Assembly: GCA_016744485.1 (NCBI GenBank)
Contig: JADGEG010000084.1
Span: 1 to 8,256 of the forward strand
Source of the DNA: Arcobacter sp.
Lineage (GTDB): Bacteria > Campylobacterota > Campylobacteria > Campylobacterales > Arcobacteraceae
DNA: 8,256 nt
Reading direction: 5' to 3'
The notes under the pieces: generated by a model
Told to the model about the DNA's origin: nothing
The model's input: only the letters and a program-made list of their open reading frames with translations
Database searches by the model: none
Shown: positions 1 through 4,478 of the stretch, one piece after another
Layout of the letters: each line of letters begins with the position of its first letter
Numbering within the stretch: the stretch's first letter is position 1
Translations under genes and position numbers: made by a program

Positions 1-245
1 CCCTTATGTTACCACTCCATGCTACTTTGTTTTGTTCGTGACAATCTAATGCTTTTTCTTTTAGATTAATTGTTATAAGTTGTTTATTAAAGTTTATATA
101 TTTTCATTTTAAGTTATGTAAGTTATCAGCTTTTAAAGAATTTTTTAGGCTATACTCTCCATTATATATAAATAGTCTAATTCTTTTAGTATTTTTTTAT
201 TAGTTATCTTAGACATATTTTTAGTAGTTTTAGCTTTGATTATCA
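1..245 (-). pseudogene. Relic of a P4-type tyrosine integrase
   Basis: This stretch aligns in three blocks, in the same order and orientation, with the intact integrase at 5363-6604. Positions 1-63 match about 5441-5504, which encode the region around the catalytic His and Tyr. Positions 64-137 match about 5806-5880, and 138-245 match about 5906-6018. The joins show one internal deletion of about 300 bp and another of about 25 bp, plus small indels that destroy the frame. Similarity stops near 245, so the N-terminal arm-binding part is gone, and the left edge is cut by the window. Identity within the blocks is high but not perfect, so this is a relative rather than a recent copy. It lies outside the left junction of the intact element, which makes it the remains of an earlier integration at the same tRNA gene. 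It cannot make an active recombinase. Confidence 0.85.
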
Positions 246-257
246 TAGTATTTTGTA

Positions 258-314
258 TTTTTTACAGTAATCTTTTTTTATTTAAAAGTATACTGCGAAG
301 TATACTGTAAAAAA
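258..314. repeat. Inverted and direct repeats next to the integrase relic
   Basis: A perfect 12-bp inverted repeat, TTTTTTACAGTA at 258-269 and TACTGTAAAAAA at 303-314, flanks a 10-nt direct repeat, AAGTATACTG, at 286-295 and 298-307. The core AGTATACT is itself a palindrome and recurs with a 12-bp period, as an operator would. No gene remains nearby for it to control. It may be the control region or end of the older element. The rest of 315-417 holds only AT-rich sequence and a weak TTTCAAA/TTTGAAA inverted repeat at 387-404. Confidence 0.5.
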
Positions 315-417
315 AGATGAAAACAAATGAAAAAGAATAAAAGAAAACAAAAGATAAAAATCTAAAAGAGTCTATTAACAAGGGTTTTTCAAAGGTTTTT
401 GAAACAAAACGAAAGGT

Positions 418-442
418 TAAGTGGCCGAAGAGGCTTCCGAAC
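418..442. other. attL: decayed copy of the tRNA-Ser 3' end
   Basis: Read on the minus strand this begins GTTCG, as in the T loop of the tRNA, continues with CCTCTTCG and ends with GCCACTTA. The matching segment of the intact tRNA and its flank is 6798-6825. The left copy lacks three bases in the acceptor stem and differs at three positions in the T arm; about 22 of its 25 bases match. It marks the outer left edge of the element and separates it from the older integrase relic. Loss of exact identity with attR would weaken or block excision. Confidence 0.7.
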
Positions 443-491
443 TATTAGCTATACTTACCTAAGATAAAGGTTTTAAAATTATTAAAAAAAT

Positions 492-518
492 CTATACCCC
501 CAGATTTACCCCCAGCTT
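492..518 (+). repeat. Left copy of the 27-bp arm-type repeat
   Basis: This 27-mer is identical to 6665-6691 except for one base (g503 versus a6675). It contains two direct TACCCCC motifs set about 12 bp apart, close to one helical turn. It lies about 50 bp inside attL, while the other copy lies about 107 bp inside attR, both in the same orientation. Tyrosine integrases with an N-terminal arm-binding domain bind short repeated sites of this kind, so arm-site function is a reasonable inference. Confidence 0.6.
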
Positions 519-523
519 ATAAT
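518..523 (+). promoter_or_regulatory. -10 box TATAAT for the 569-1000 gene
   Basis: A consensus TATAAT touches the end of the arm-type repeat, so the expected -35 region lies within the integrase-binding motif. No TTGACA is visible, which is common in Campylobacterota. Transcription would begin near 530, giving a leader of about 40 nt before the ATG at 569. A protein bound to the repeat could repress this promoter. Confidence 0.45.
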
Positions 524-568
524 TTCTATACAACTTTTTTAGCAAATAAATAATAAAAAGGTTTACTT

Positions 569-1000
569 ATGAAAAGAACTATTAAGAATAATTGTAAAAA
601 AGAGTTTGAAAGAAACATTAAAGAAGACAAAGCACTTTTTTTATTTTGTTTGCTTTATAGAGATGAATTTAATATATTTCCTATAGCTCTTTATGTTCAA
701 AGAGAAATAGCTAACATGTTTAAAGACAAATTACTTAAACTTGATAGCTTAAATAAGCAAATGAAATATAAAAATCTTGATAGCCCTCCTAAAACTAATT
801 TTGAATTAATTTGTATTCTTTTTAGTCTTACTAATAAAATATTAAAAAAAGATAAAGAAAGTATAAGGTTTAAAGAGCTTAAAGAGTGTGCTAAGGCAAT
901 AATATTGATTGTTAAGATAGACAATATACCTGAAGAGATAAAAAATCTTGTACTTAATAAAATAGGGAAGAGGGTATCTCGAAAAATTACTTGGTTTTAA
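569..1000 (+). CDS. Unknown 143-residue basic protein
   Basis: I do not recognise this protein. It is rich in Lys and predicted cytosolic, with no signal peptide and no clear membrane segment. The first 25 residues are highly charged, a mixed helical stretch follows (about 22-55), and a second helical region runs at about 78-115. The C-terminus is basic (KRVSRK near 133-138). No catalytic motif is visible. The start is supported by AAAAGG about eight bases before the ATG and by a TATAAT at 518-523. It is the only gene of the element transcribed left to right, and it sits alone between the left arm-type site and a pair of hairpin repeats that begin just after its stop. The position suggests an accessory or cargo gene. 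Codon use resembles the rest of the element. The antisense reading frame at 697-924 is its shadow. Confidence 0.7.
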   Translation: MKRTIKNNCKKEFERNIKEDKALFLFCLLYRDEFNIFPIALYVQREIANMFKDKLLKLDSLNKQMKYKNLDSPPKTNFELICILFSLTNKILKKDKESIRFKELKECAKAIILIVKIDNIPEEIKNLVLNKIGKRVSRKITWF

Positions 1001-1001
1001 A

Positions 1002-1140
1002 TAGGTATTGACGTTTTAGGAAATGTCTAGGGTTAAAGTTTAAAAGAATAAAGATAGATAATGTACTTCAAAGTCATATAATAGGGTATTACTTGATATT
1101 ACTTAGGTATAGACATTTTGCTTAAATGTCTAGGGTTAAA
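1002..1140. repeat. Two related hairpin repeats, candidate origin or control region
   Basis: Two units about 103 bp apart share the 17-mer AAATGTCTAGGGTTAAA (1021-1037 and 1124-1140) and a preceding TAGGTAT. In the second unit TAGACATTT (1110-1118) and AAATGTCTA (1124-1132) form a perfect 9-bp stem with a 5-nt loop. In the first unit 1008-1016 pairs with 1021-1029, with one G-T wobble and one mismatch. Neither hairpin is followed by a T run, so simple terminators are less likely. They lie in the longest non-coding part of the element, which suits an initiator-binding or nicking region, but that is conjecture. Confidence 0.5.
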
Positions 1141-1144
1141 AACT

Positions 1145-1216
1145 TTAAAAAAGATTTTGTGAAAGTTTAGAAAGGGCAGTGTTCTTTTTAACTTTTGCTT
1201 TTGTAGTTTTTAACAT
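1145..1216 (-). CDS. Possible 23-residue basic peptide with a very strong ribosome binding site
   Basis: The frame starts at ATG 1216, codes for 23 residues (start MLKTTKAKVKKN, end SQNLF) and stops with TAA at 1145-1147. Seven of the 23 residues are Lys or Arg-like and there is no acidic residue, so the product would be strongly basic and perhaps bind nucleic acid. Four bases before the ATG ends a purine run, GGGGAGGGGGG (1219-1229), unusually G-rich for this AT-rich DNA and a good match to an extended Shine-Dalgarno sequence. It is downstream of the decayed gene at 1317-1708 and in the same direction, so it could be the last gene of the operon. Frames this short arise by chance, and only the binding site raises it above background. 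Confidence 0.35.
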   Translation of the reverse strand: MLKTTKAKVKKNTALSKLSQNLF

Positions 1217-1229
1217 GTCCCCCCTCCCC

Positions 1230-1316
1230 ATATATTTAATTTACAATATTTATTTTTAAAGTGGCTTTGCTATATATATTATACTCATAAAATCATTTTA
1301 AGATAGCATAAGGGCT
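1230..1316. other. AT-rich non-coding stretch
   Basis: No coding frame, hairpin or repeat of note was found. It contains the run GCTATATATATTATAC near 1269, which might serve as a promoter -10 region for the short frame at 1145-1216 or as an easily melted segment near the hairpin repeats. Confidence 0.3.
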
Positions 1317-1708
1317 TTAATATTTATAATTAATATCTTTCTCCAGTTCTGCATAAAATGCCTTTAAGGCTATTCTTTGCCTTTGTATTTAATCCACATT
1401 TCATAAGCTTCAATATTTAGTTTACTTGGTAAATTGAAGTCTTTTGAGGGTTTGTTTTTTTCTTTTAAATAAGTGATGATTATAGTAAGTGATGGTTCAA
1501 GTGGTAAAGAGGCTTTACTTTGGTCTTTTTTATTTAAATTGTCTTCTATAGATGTACTGCTAGGCTCTACATCTATGTTTTTAAAATTTTCAGGGGGTAA
1601 AGCTGCTTTACTTTGCCCCCCCAGTAAAGCCTCTTTACTTTGCCTACCCCCATTATTAAATTTTTCTTTGATTTCATCAAGAGGGGTATAGATTTTTTTA
1701 AGGCTATT
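1317..1708 (-). pseudogene. Decayed last gene of the operon, possibly a replication accessory protein
   Basis: The minus strand has an open frame of 112 codons from 1708 to the stop at 1370-1372, with clear coding character, but no ATG, GTG or TTG lies in frame. Just upstream two TAA codons follow an in-frame ATG (1727-1729). Near the end the reading YEMWIKYKGK continues sensibly only after a shift of frame, as RIALKAFYAELEKD, to a stop at 1317-1319, which points to a frameshift near 1378. The middle holds three copies of a QSK-A-L motif encoded by palindromic DNA repeats (1504-1522, 1597-1615, 1624-1642). The C-terminal pattern of aromatic and basic residues recalls phage replication or helicase-loader proteins, but the similarity is too weak to name a family. 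It was probably co-transcribed with the nuclease gene upstream. Confidence 0.55.
1504..1642. repeat. Three copies of the palindrome GTAAAG-NNN-CTTTACTTTG
   Basis: The copies lie at 1504-1522, 1597-1615 and 1624-1642, with centres AGG, CTG and CCT. Each is a 6-bp inverted repeat around three variable bases followed by a conserved TTTG. On the minus strand each encodes QSK then Glu/Ala, Ala/Ser, Leu. The middle copy is flanked by GGGGG on the left and CCCCCCC (1616-1622) on the right, which would lengthen its hairpin. Because the repeats are palindromic, the plus strand also reads as a similar peptide, which creates a spurious plus-strand frame at 1473-1691. Confidence 0.75.
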
Positions 1709-1726
1709 TTATAGTGATGATTATAT

Positions 1727-1781
1727 CATAATTCTATTATCTTTTTAGCTCTTTAACCATAATTCTATTATCTTTTTAGCT
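1727..1781. repeat. 24-bp direct repeat at the 3' end of the nuclease gene
   Basis: The 24-mer at 1727-1750 recurs exactly at 1758-1781, with seven bases between, a period of 31 bp. The second copy encodes the end of the VRR-NUC protein. The first contains its stop and the bases just beyond it. Without the duplication the protein would end at a TGA right after IIEL. With it, WLKS is added before a TAA. It looks like a tandem slippage duplication. Confidence 0.85.
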
Positions 1782-2098
1782 GCAATCCAATTATAACAAA
1801 CTTCAAACATATAAAAAGCTTCAAGCCCATCTTTAAACTTCTTTTGATTATCTGTTAGTTTATTTTTATTAACTTTCATTTCAATCCATAAGCCACCTAA
1901 GCCATGATTAGGTATAGGGATAAATATATCCCATACACCACTTAATACACCCTCTAGCTTTAGATTAACTGCAGTTCTAGTATCTCTCTTCCCACCATTA
2001 GGAATAGCAAATATTTTTGAATACCTGCTATCTCTAACTTGTTTAATTCTTATCCATTTAAAAAGTGCCTTTTGTTGTTGGCTCTCGATTTGTTTCAT
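1745..2098 (-). CDS. VRR-NUC domain nuclease
   Basis: This is a 117-residue stand-alone VRR-NUC nuclease of the PD-(D/E)xK superfamily. Such small proteins are common in phages, and relatives cut branched or Holliday-junction-like DNA. Visible family marks are a short helical start, AIPNGG (31-36), SGVWDIFIP with the likely metal ligand Asp57, GLWIEMK with Glu73 and Lys75 as the second half of the active site, and a Gln at 85 in the following helix. All expected catalytic residues are present, so it should be active. The ATG is 16 bases after the Rad52-like gene stop and has AGG about eight bases upstream, consistent with one operon. It probably acts with the annealing protein during replication or recombination of the excised element. 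Its last four residues come from a short tandem duplication (1727-1781). The exact DNA substrate cannot be read from the sequence. Confidence 0.85.
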   Translation of the reverse strand: MKQIESQQQKALFKWIRIKQVRDSRYSKIFAIPNGGKRDTRTAVNLKLEGVLSGVWDIFIPIPNHGLGGLWIEMKVNKNKLTDNQKKFKDGLEAFYMFEVCYNWIAAKKIIELWLKS

Positions 2099-2114
2099 AT
2101 TTTAACCTGTAAAA

Positions 2115-2594
2115 CTATTTAGTTTCTAATTGATTTTTTACATACCAATTTATAATACTACCAAATGCGACATCTATCGCCCTTTTTAATGCTCTTGTTT
2201 CAGCTTTAGCCATCATATTATGTAAGCTATATTTCATATTATTATTAAATTCATTGGCTTCAACAATACCCATACCCTCAATATCTCGCACAGTATCGCC
2301 CATTGTAACACTTAGCACCCCTTTTACTTTTGCATAAGCTTCACCATCTAAGGTTAGTACCTCATCTGATTTTATACTCCAACTATATGATATAGGCAAT
2401 GATGATAATATCTTAGTAAGTCCGTCTTTTGTAGGCTCAAATCTTCCATTAATTTTTACAAAATCACTAGGACTAATAACACTACTTGCTTTTAATTTCA
2501 CTTTTTTTACCTCATTAAAACTATCTTGCTGTACTGGTAAATTAATTTCTCCAGTTATTGGGTCTAATTCTATTATTTCCTTTTTATTTTTCAT
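2115..2594 (-). CDS. Rad52-like single-strand annealing protein
   Basis: The 159-residue product has the layout of a phage Rad52-superfamily annealing protein, which coats single strands and pairs complementary ones during recombination-dependent replication. The C-terminal half holds the most telling signature: KAETRALKRAIDVAFGS (130-146), like the Lys-x-x-Thr-x-Ala-x-x-Arg-Ala-x-x-x-Phe-Gly pattern of Rad52. Before it come a beta-rich region (about 65-110) with VKGVLSV and VRDIEGMG, and FVKINGRFEPTKDGL (45-59). The length is usual for phage members. The start is firm: the Gp157 stop TAG is followed directly by this ATG, and AAGGA lies about eight bases upstream, so translation is coupled. 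Neighbours are a Gp157-like gene and a VRR-NUC nuclease, a typical phage recombination cluster. The alternative would be another annealing family such as Erf or RecT. Confidence 0.65.
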   Translation of the reverse strand: MKNKKEIIELDPITGEINLPVQQDSFNEVKKVKLKASSVISPSDFVKINGRFEPTKDGLTKILSSLPISYSWSIKSDEVLTLDGEAYAKVKGVLSVTMGDTVRDIEGMGIVEANEFNNNMKYSLHNMMAKAETRALKRAIDVAFGSIINWYVKNQLETK

Positions 2595-3080
2595 CTATCT
2601 GATCCTTAATGTTTCATTCTCATTAATAGTAACACCATCTATTATTACACCATTCTTAATAGCTTCTTTTAAAGCCCTTTTATCTGCTTTATGTTCTACT
2701 TGGATATATTCATTAGGTAACTTTGATATATCTACACTATCGCTAATAGTTAAGCTTTCAGAAGTAGCAAAGTAAAAAGTGGCTTTTGCTGTTTTAAGTT
2801 TTGCTATTCCTGCTTTTTGTAAAGTCCACATCAATAGTGATTTTAGATTATCTGTGTTATTTTCAATACTCTTTTTTCTTTGTTAAAGTCTTTTTATTTC
2901 TAATGCTAAATAATCACTATCATTTTTTAATCTTGATAATACTATTCTTGTACTGTCTGCTTTTTGTTCTAATTGTTCCTCTAATTCATTGTATAATGTT
3001 GCTAAAGTTTCCATATAATCAGTATCACTTGCTAAGTCATAAATCGCTTGATGTTCACTTGCTAATTCTGTTAATTTCAT
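2595..3080 (-). pseudogene. Gp157-family phage protein, interrupted by one in-frame TAA
   Basis: Two pieces in the same frame make one protein of about 161 residues. The first 65 codons (3080-2886) start MKLTELASEHQAI and end in a coiled coil, ALEIKRL. A TAA follows at 2883-2885, then 16 codons reading QRKKSIENNTDNLKSL, then 79 more from TTG 2834 to a TAG at 2595-2597. Spliced, EIKRL-stop-QRKKSIENN matches the coiled-coil centre of Siphovirus Gp157 proteins. The end, with TAKATFYF, IPxEY-like LPNEY, DKRALKEAIKNG and NETLRIR, matches the Gp157 C-terminal domain. The family is known from phages and has been linked to phage resistance or replication; its biochemistry is unsettled. AAGGAAAA precedes the ATG. 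Restart at TTG 2834 could still yield the C-terminal domain. A sequencing error or a real nonsense mutation are both possible. Confidence 0.8.
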
Positions 3081-3195
3081 CTTGTTTTTTCCTTGTTTTT
3101 TTTTCTTTAATTTAAGCTATTCTTAATAATCACTCTTAGATACTACTGTATAAGCTCTAGTAAGTGTTTTATTAAGATATTCCTTATGTATTAAC

Positions 3196-3873
3196 CTATA
3201 GAGATTTAAAGCTCATTATTTTTACCTCTAAACCTGCAAATTTTTTAATAGTTTTTTCCATCTTTTTAAATGCTTTTTTTAAGTCTTTTATTTGAAGTTT
3301 CTTAAAATATTGACCCTTAAAAACAAACTCCAACCTCTCTAACTCATAACTTAGATTTTCTTTTTTTGATTTATCATATTTCTTAATATCAATACTTGCA
3401 TTAGATTTTTTTTCTTTTTTTGTTTTGTAGTATGTTGTATTTCCATATTTAAAAGCTTCTCTATCATTGCATAAGGCTTTTATTACCTTATTTGATACTT
3501 TACCTTTAAAATCTATTGCTATATCTATTCTAGTTATGTAACTATGTTTTAATTGTGCTATCAATTCATTTAGCAGCTCTTTAAGAAGTTTTGATTTTTC
3601 ATTATAAGCTTGAAGCCCTGCAAATTCTAAAGTTTGCTTACTCTTTGATACTGCATACCTTTTTAATGCTAAAGTAAGCCCATTACTAGTATGTAATATC
3701 TTAGCTTCAATCATATTTTTAGTTAATGCTTTACCAAATGCTTTACTCCACCTATGGGGCTTAAATACCCCTATACTTTTAACTGCTTCTATGATATAAT
3801 CATCACTATAAAATATATTTTCAATATCTTCACTACTAAAATTCATTGAGTCAATTTTCCCTATTGACTTCAT
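3196..3873 (-). CDS. Phage/plasmid-type replication initiation protein
   Basis: The 225-residue protein resembles the replication initiators of filamentous phages and rolling-circle plasmids (the gene II/X or Rep_trans type), which bind and nick the origin. Visible marks are TRIDIAIDF (114-122), a beta strand with alternating acidic residues, then KKYDKSKKEN (164-173) and LERLEFVFKG (178-187), the Tyr-Asp-Lys and Arg-x-Glu elements found in that order in these families. The C-terminus is very basic. The ATG at 3873 overlaps the winged-helix gene by 23 bp. A second ATG at 3849, just after that gene's stop and preceded by AGGGAAAA, has the better ribosome site and would drop eight residues. The end is suspect: another frame (down to the stop at 3123-3125) adds about 25 sensible codons, YRLIHKEYLNKTL onward, as if a TC duplication near 3205 truncated the protein. 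Confidence 0.55.
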   Translation of the reverse strand: MKSIGKIDSMNFSSEDIENIFYSDDYIIEAVKSIGVFKPHRWSKAFGKALTKNMIEAKILHTSNGLTLALKRYAVSKSKQTLEFAGLQAYNEKSKLLKELLNELIAQLKHSYITRIDIAIDFKGKVSNKVIKALCNDREAFKYGNTTYYKTKKEKKSNASIDIKKYDKSKKENLSYELERLEFVFKGQYFKKLQIKDLKKAFKKMEKTIKKFAGLEVKIMSFKSL

Positions 3874-4126
3874 AATTTAATAGTACTTTTTTAGCTTTTG
3901 CGATGTTTTTACTACTTCGCATTAACTTATATGTACCGTACCATTTACCACTATTGGCTTTTACCATTTGGGTATCTATTTGTATACCATATTGTCTAAG
4001 TAAACATATATGATTAGTTATTCTAGTAGTTAAAAACTTACCACTATTTAAGGCTGATACCTCATCGCTACGGCTAATTAAAGCTTTTAGTATTGATTGG
4101 GTGGATGAATTCATTTTCATACTCAT
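3851..4126 (-). CDS. Small winged-helix DNA-binding protein
   Basis: The 91-residue product looks like a single winged helix-turn-helix domain of the small phage-element type. Helices at about 8-19 and 20-30 precede the likely recognition helix FLTTRITNHICLLRQYG (31-47). The wing is formed by IQIDTQMV and KWYGTYKLM (48-69), and a short basic helical tail ends the protein. The pattern of recognition helix, ELR/LLR-x-x-G and then GK-x-x-x-Y-x-L is that of the HTH_39-like domains often found beside phage replication genes. It lies between the AlpA-like gene, whose TGA is nine bases before this ATG, and the initiator, which it overlaps, so the three are one operon. It probably regulates the operon or binds the origin. 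The ribosome site is weak, and ATGs at codons 3 and 5 are alternative starts. Confidence 0.6.
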   Translation of the reverse strand: MSMKMNSSTQSILKALISRSDEVSALNSGKFLTTRITNHICLLRQYGIQIDTQMVKANSGKWYGTYKLMRSSKNIAKAKKVLLNYEVNREN

Positions 4127-4135
4127 AACATTATC

Positions 4136-4309
4136 TCAGGCTATTTCTGTATTAATAAATTGATTTATTTCATCAATATCAAATACAGTTACACGACTAC
4201 TTATCTTTTTTGCCGTTAATTTTCCTTGTCTTACATATAGCCATACTGTAGACACACCTATACCCATATATATAGCTACTTCGTTAGCTCGTAAATGTTT
4301 TTTAGTCAT
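4136..4309 (-). CDS. AlpA-like excisionase / regulator
   Basis: This 57-residue protein is an AlpA/excisionase-type MerR-like helix-turn-helix. The order is typical: LRANEVAIYMGIGVSTVWLYVRQGKL (6-31), in which the second helix carries STVWLYVRQGKL, then a wing with AKKISSRVTVF (33-43) and a final helix, DIDEINQFI (44-52), ending right away. Proteins of this size and form act as recombination directionality factors and as activators of element genes, as AlpA does in gram-negative satellites. The ATG has GAAAG seven bases upstream, and that site is inside a hairpin (4317-4341). It heads the replication operon and sits downstream of the integrase block, so it is well placed to switch the element from integrated to excised. 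Family and role are well supported; the exact function (excision, activation or both) is not. Confidence 0.85.
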   Translation of the reverse strand: MTKKHLRANEVAIYMGIGVSTVWLYVRQGKLTAKKISSRVTVFDIDEINQFINTEIA

Positions 4310-4316
4310 AATAAAT

Positions 4317-4341
4317 CTTTCTCATAGTTCAACTATGAAAG
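4317..4341 (-). promoter_or_regulatory. Hairpin covering the alpA-like ribosome binding site
   Basis: On the minus strand CTTTCATAGTT pairs with AACTATGAGAAAG, leaving a two-base bulge and a tiny loop. The right arm includes the GAAAG Shine-Dalgarno sequence of the gene at 4136-4309. In RNA the stem would hide the site, so translation could be limited until the stem opens. As DNA it could equally be an operator. Confidence 0.45.
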
Positions 4342-4362
4342 ACTTAAAGCTTCAAGATTTTA

Positions 4363-4393
4363 AATCTAACTATGTATTGATTTTAGTTAGATT
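4363..4393. promoter_or_regulatory. 10-bp inverted repeat, likely operator of the replication operon
   Basis: AATCTAACTA (4363-4372) and TAGTTAGATT (4384-4393) are perfect inverted copies around an 11-bp spacer, so the centres are about two helical turns apart, as for a dimer-bound operator. On the minus strand each arm is followed by TAAAATC, a plausible -10 box, so binding here would cover a promoter for the alpA-like operon. Which protein binds is unknown; the AlpA-like and winged-helix proteins are candidates. Confidence 0.5.
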
Positions 4394-4434
4394 GGTTTAA
4401 ACTAATGCAGTATATAATAAACGAAAAAGTGAGA

Positions 4435-4473
4435 AGTCTATAAATCAGCCTTAATCGGGCTATTTTATAGACT
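4435..4473. terminator. Terminator-like hairpin after the 293-residue gene
   Basis: AGTCTATAAA (4435-4444) pairs perfectly with TTTATAGACT (4464-4473). Inside, AGCC (4447-4450) pairs with GGCT (4458-4461) around a 7-nt loop. It begins six bases beyond the stop of the gene at 4479-5360. T runs on either side are short, so it may be a weak or bidirectional terminator that separates the integrase block from the alpA-led operon. Confidence 0.6.
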
Positions 4474-4478
4474 AAGTT

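Noticed and set aside
697..924. Minus-strand open frame inside the unknown gene at 569-1000
   Set aside because: Its very hydrophobic Leu/Ser-rich translation is typical of the antisense of an AT-rich, Lys-rich gene; the plus-strand frame has a promoter and ribosome site.
1002..1140. Possible CRISPR repeats
   Set aside because: Only two units about 103 bp apart with hairpins and no spacer array or cas genes.
1616..1622. C7/G7 tract as a phase-variation switch
   Set aside because: One more G would link an upstream ATG frame to the downstream frame, but the QSK-A-L repeats on both sides of the tract are already in the same frame, so a switch is not needed and the tract is short.
1473..1691. 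Plus-strand open frame of 72 codons
   Set aside because: It mirrors the decayed minus-strand gene. Its peptide resembles the minus-strand one only because the repeats are palindromic, and it lacks a ribosome site.
2801..3115. Plus-strand open frame of 104 codons
   Set aside because: It is antisense to the Gp157-like gene, with a Leu/Phe-rich composition typical of a shadow frame.
1702..4470. Shared 13-mer GGCTATTTTATAG at 1702-1714 and 4458-4470
   Set aside because: The second copy is part of a terminator-like hairpin, but the first has no pairing arm. The match is AT-rich and short enough to be chance.
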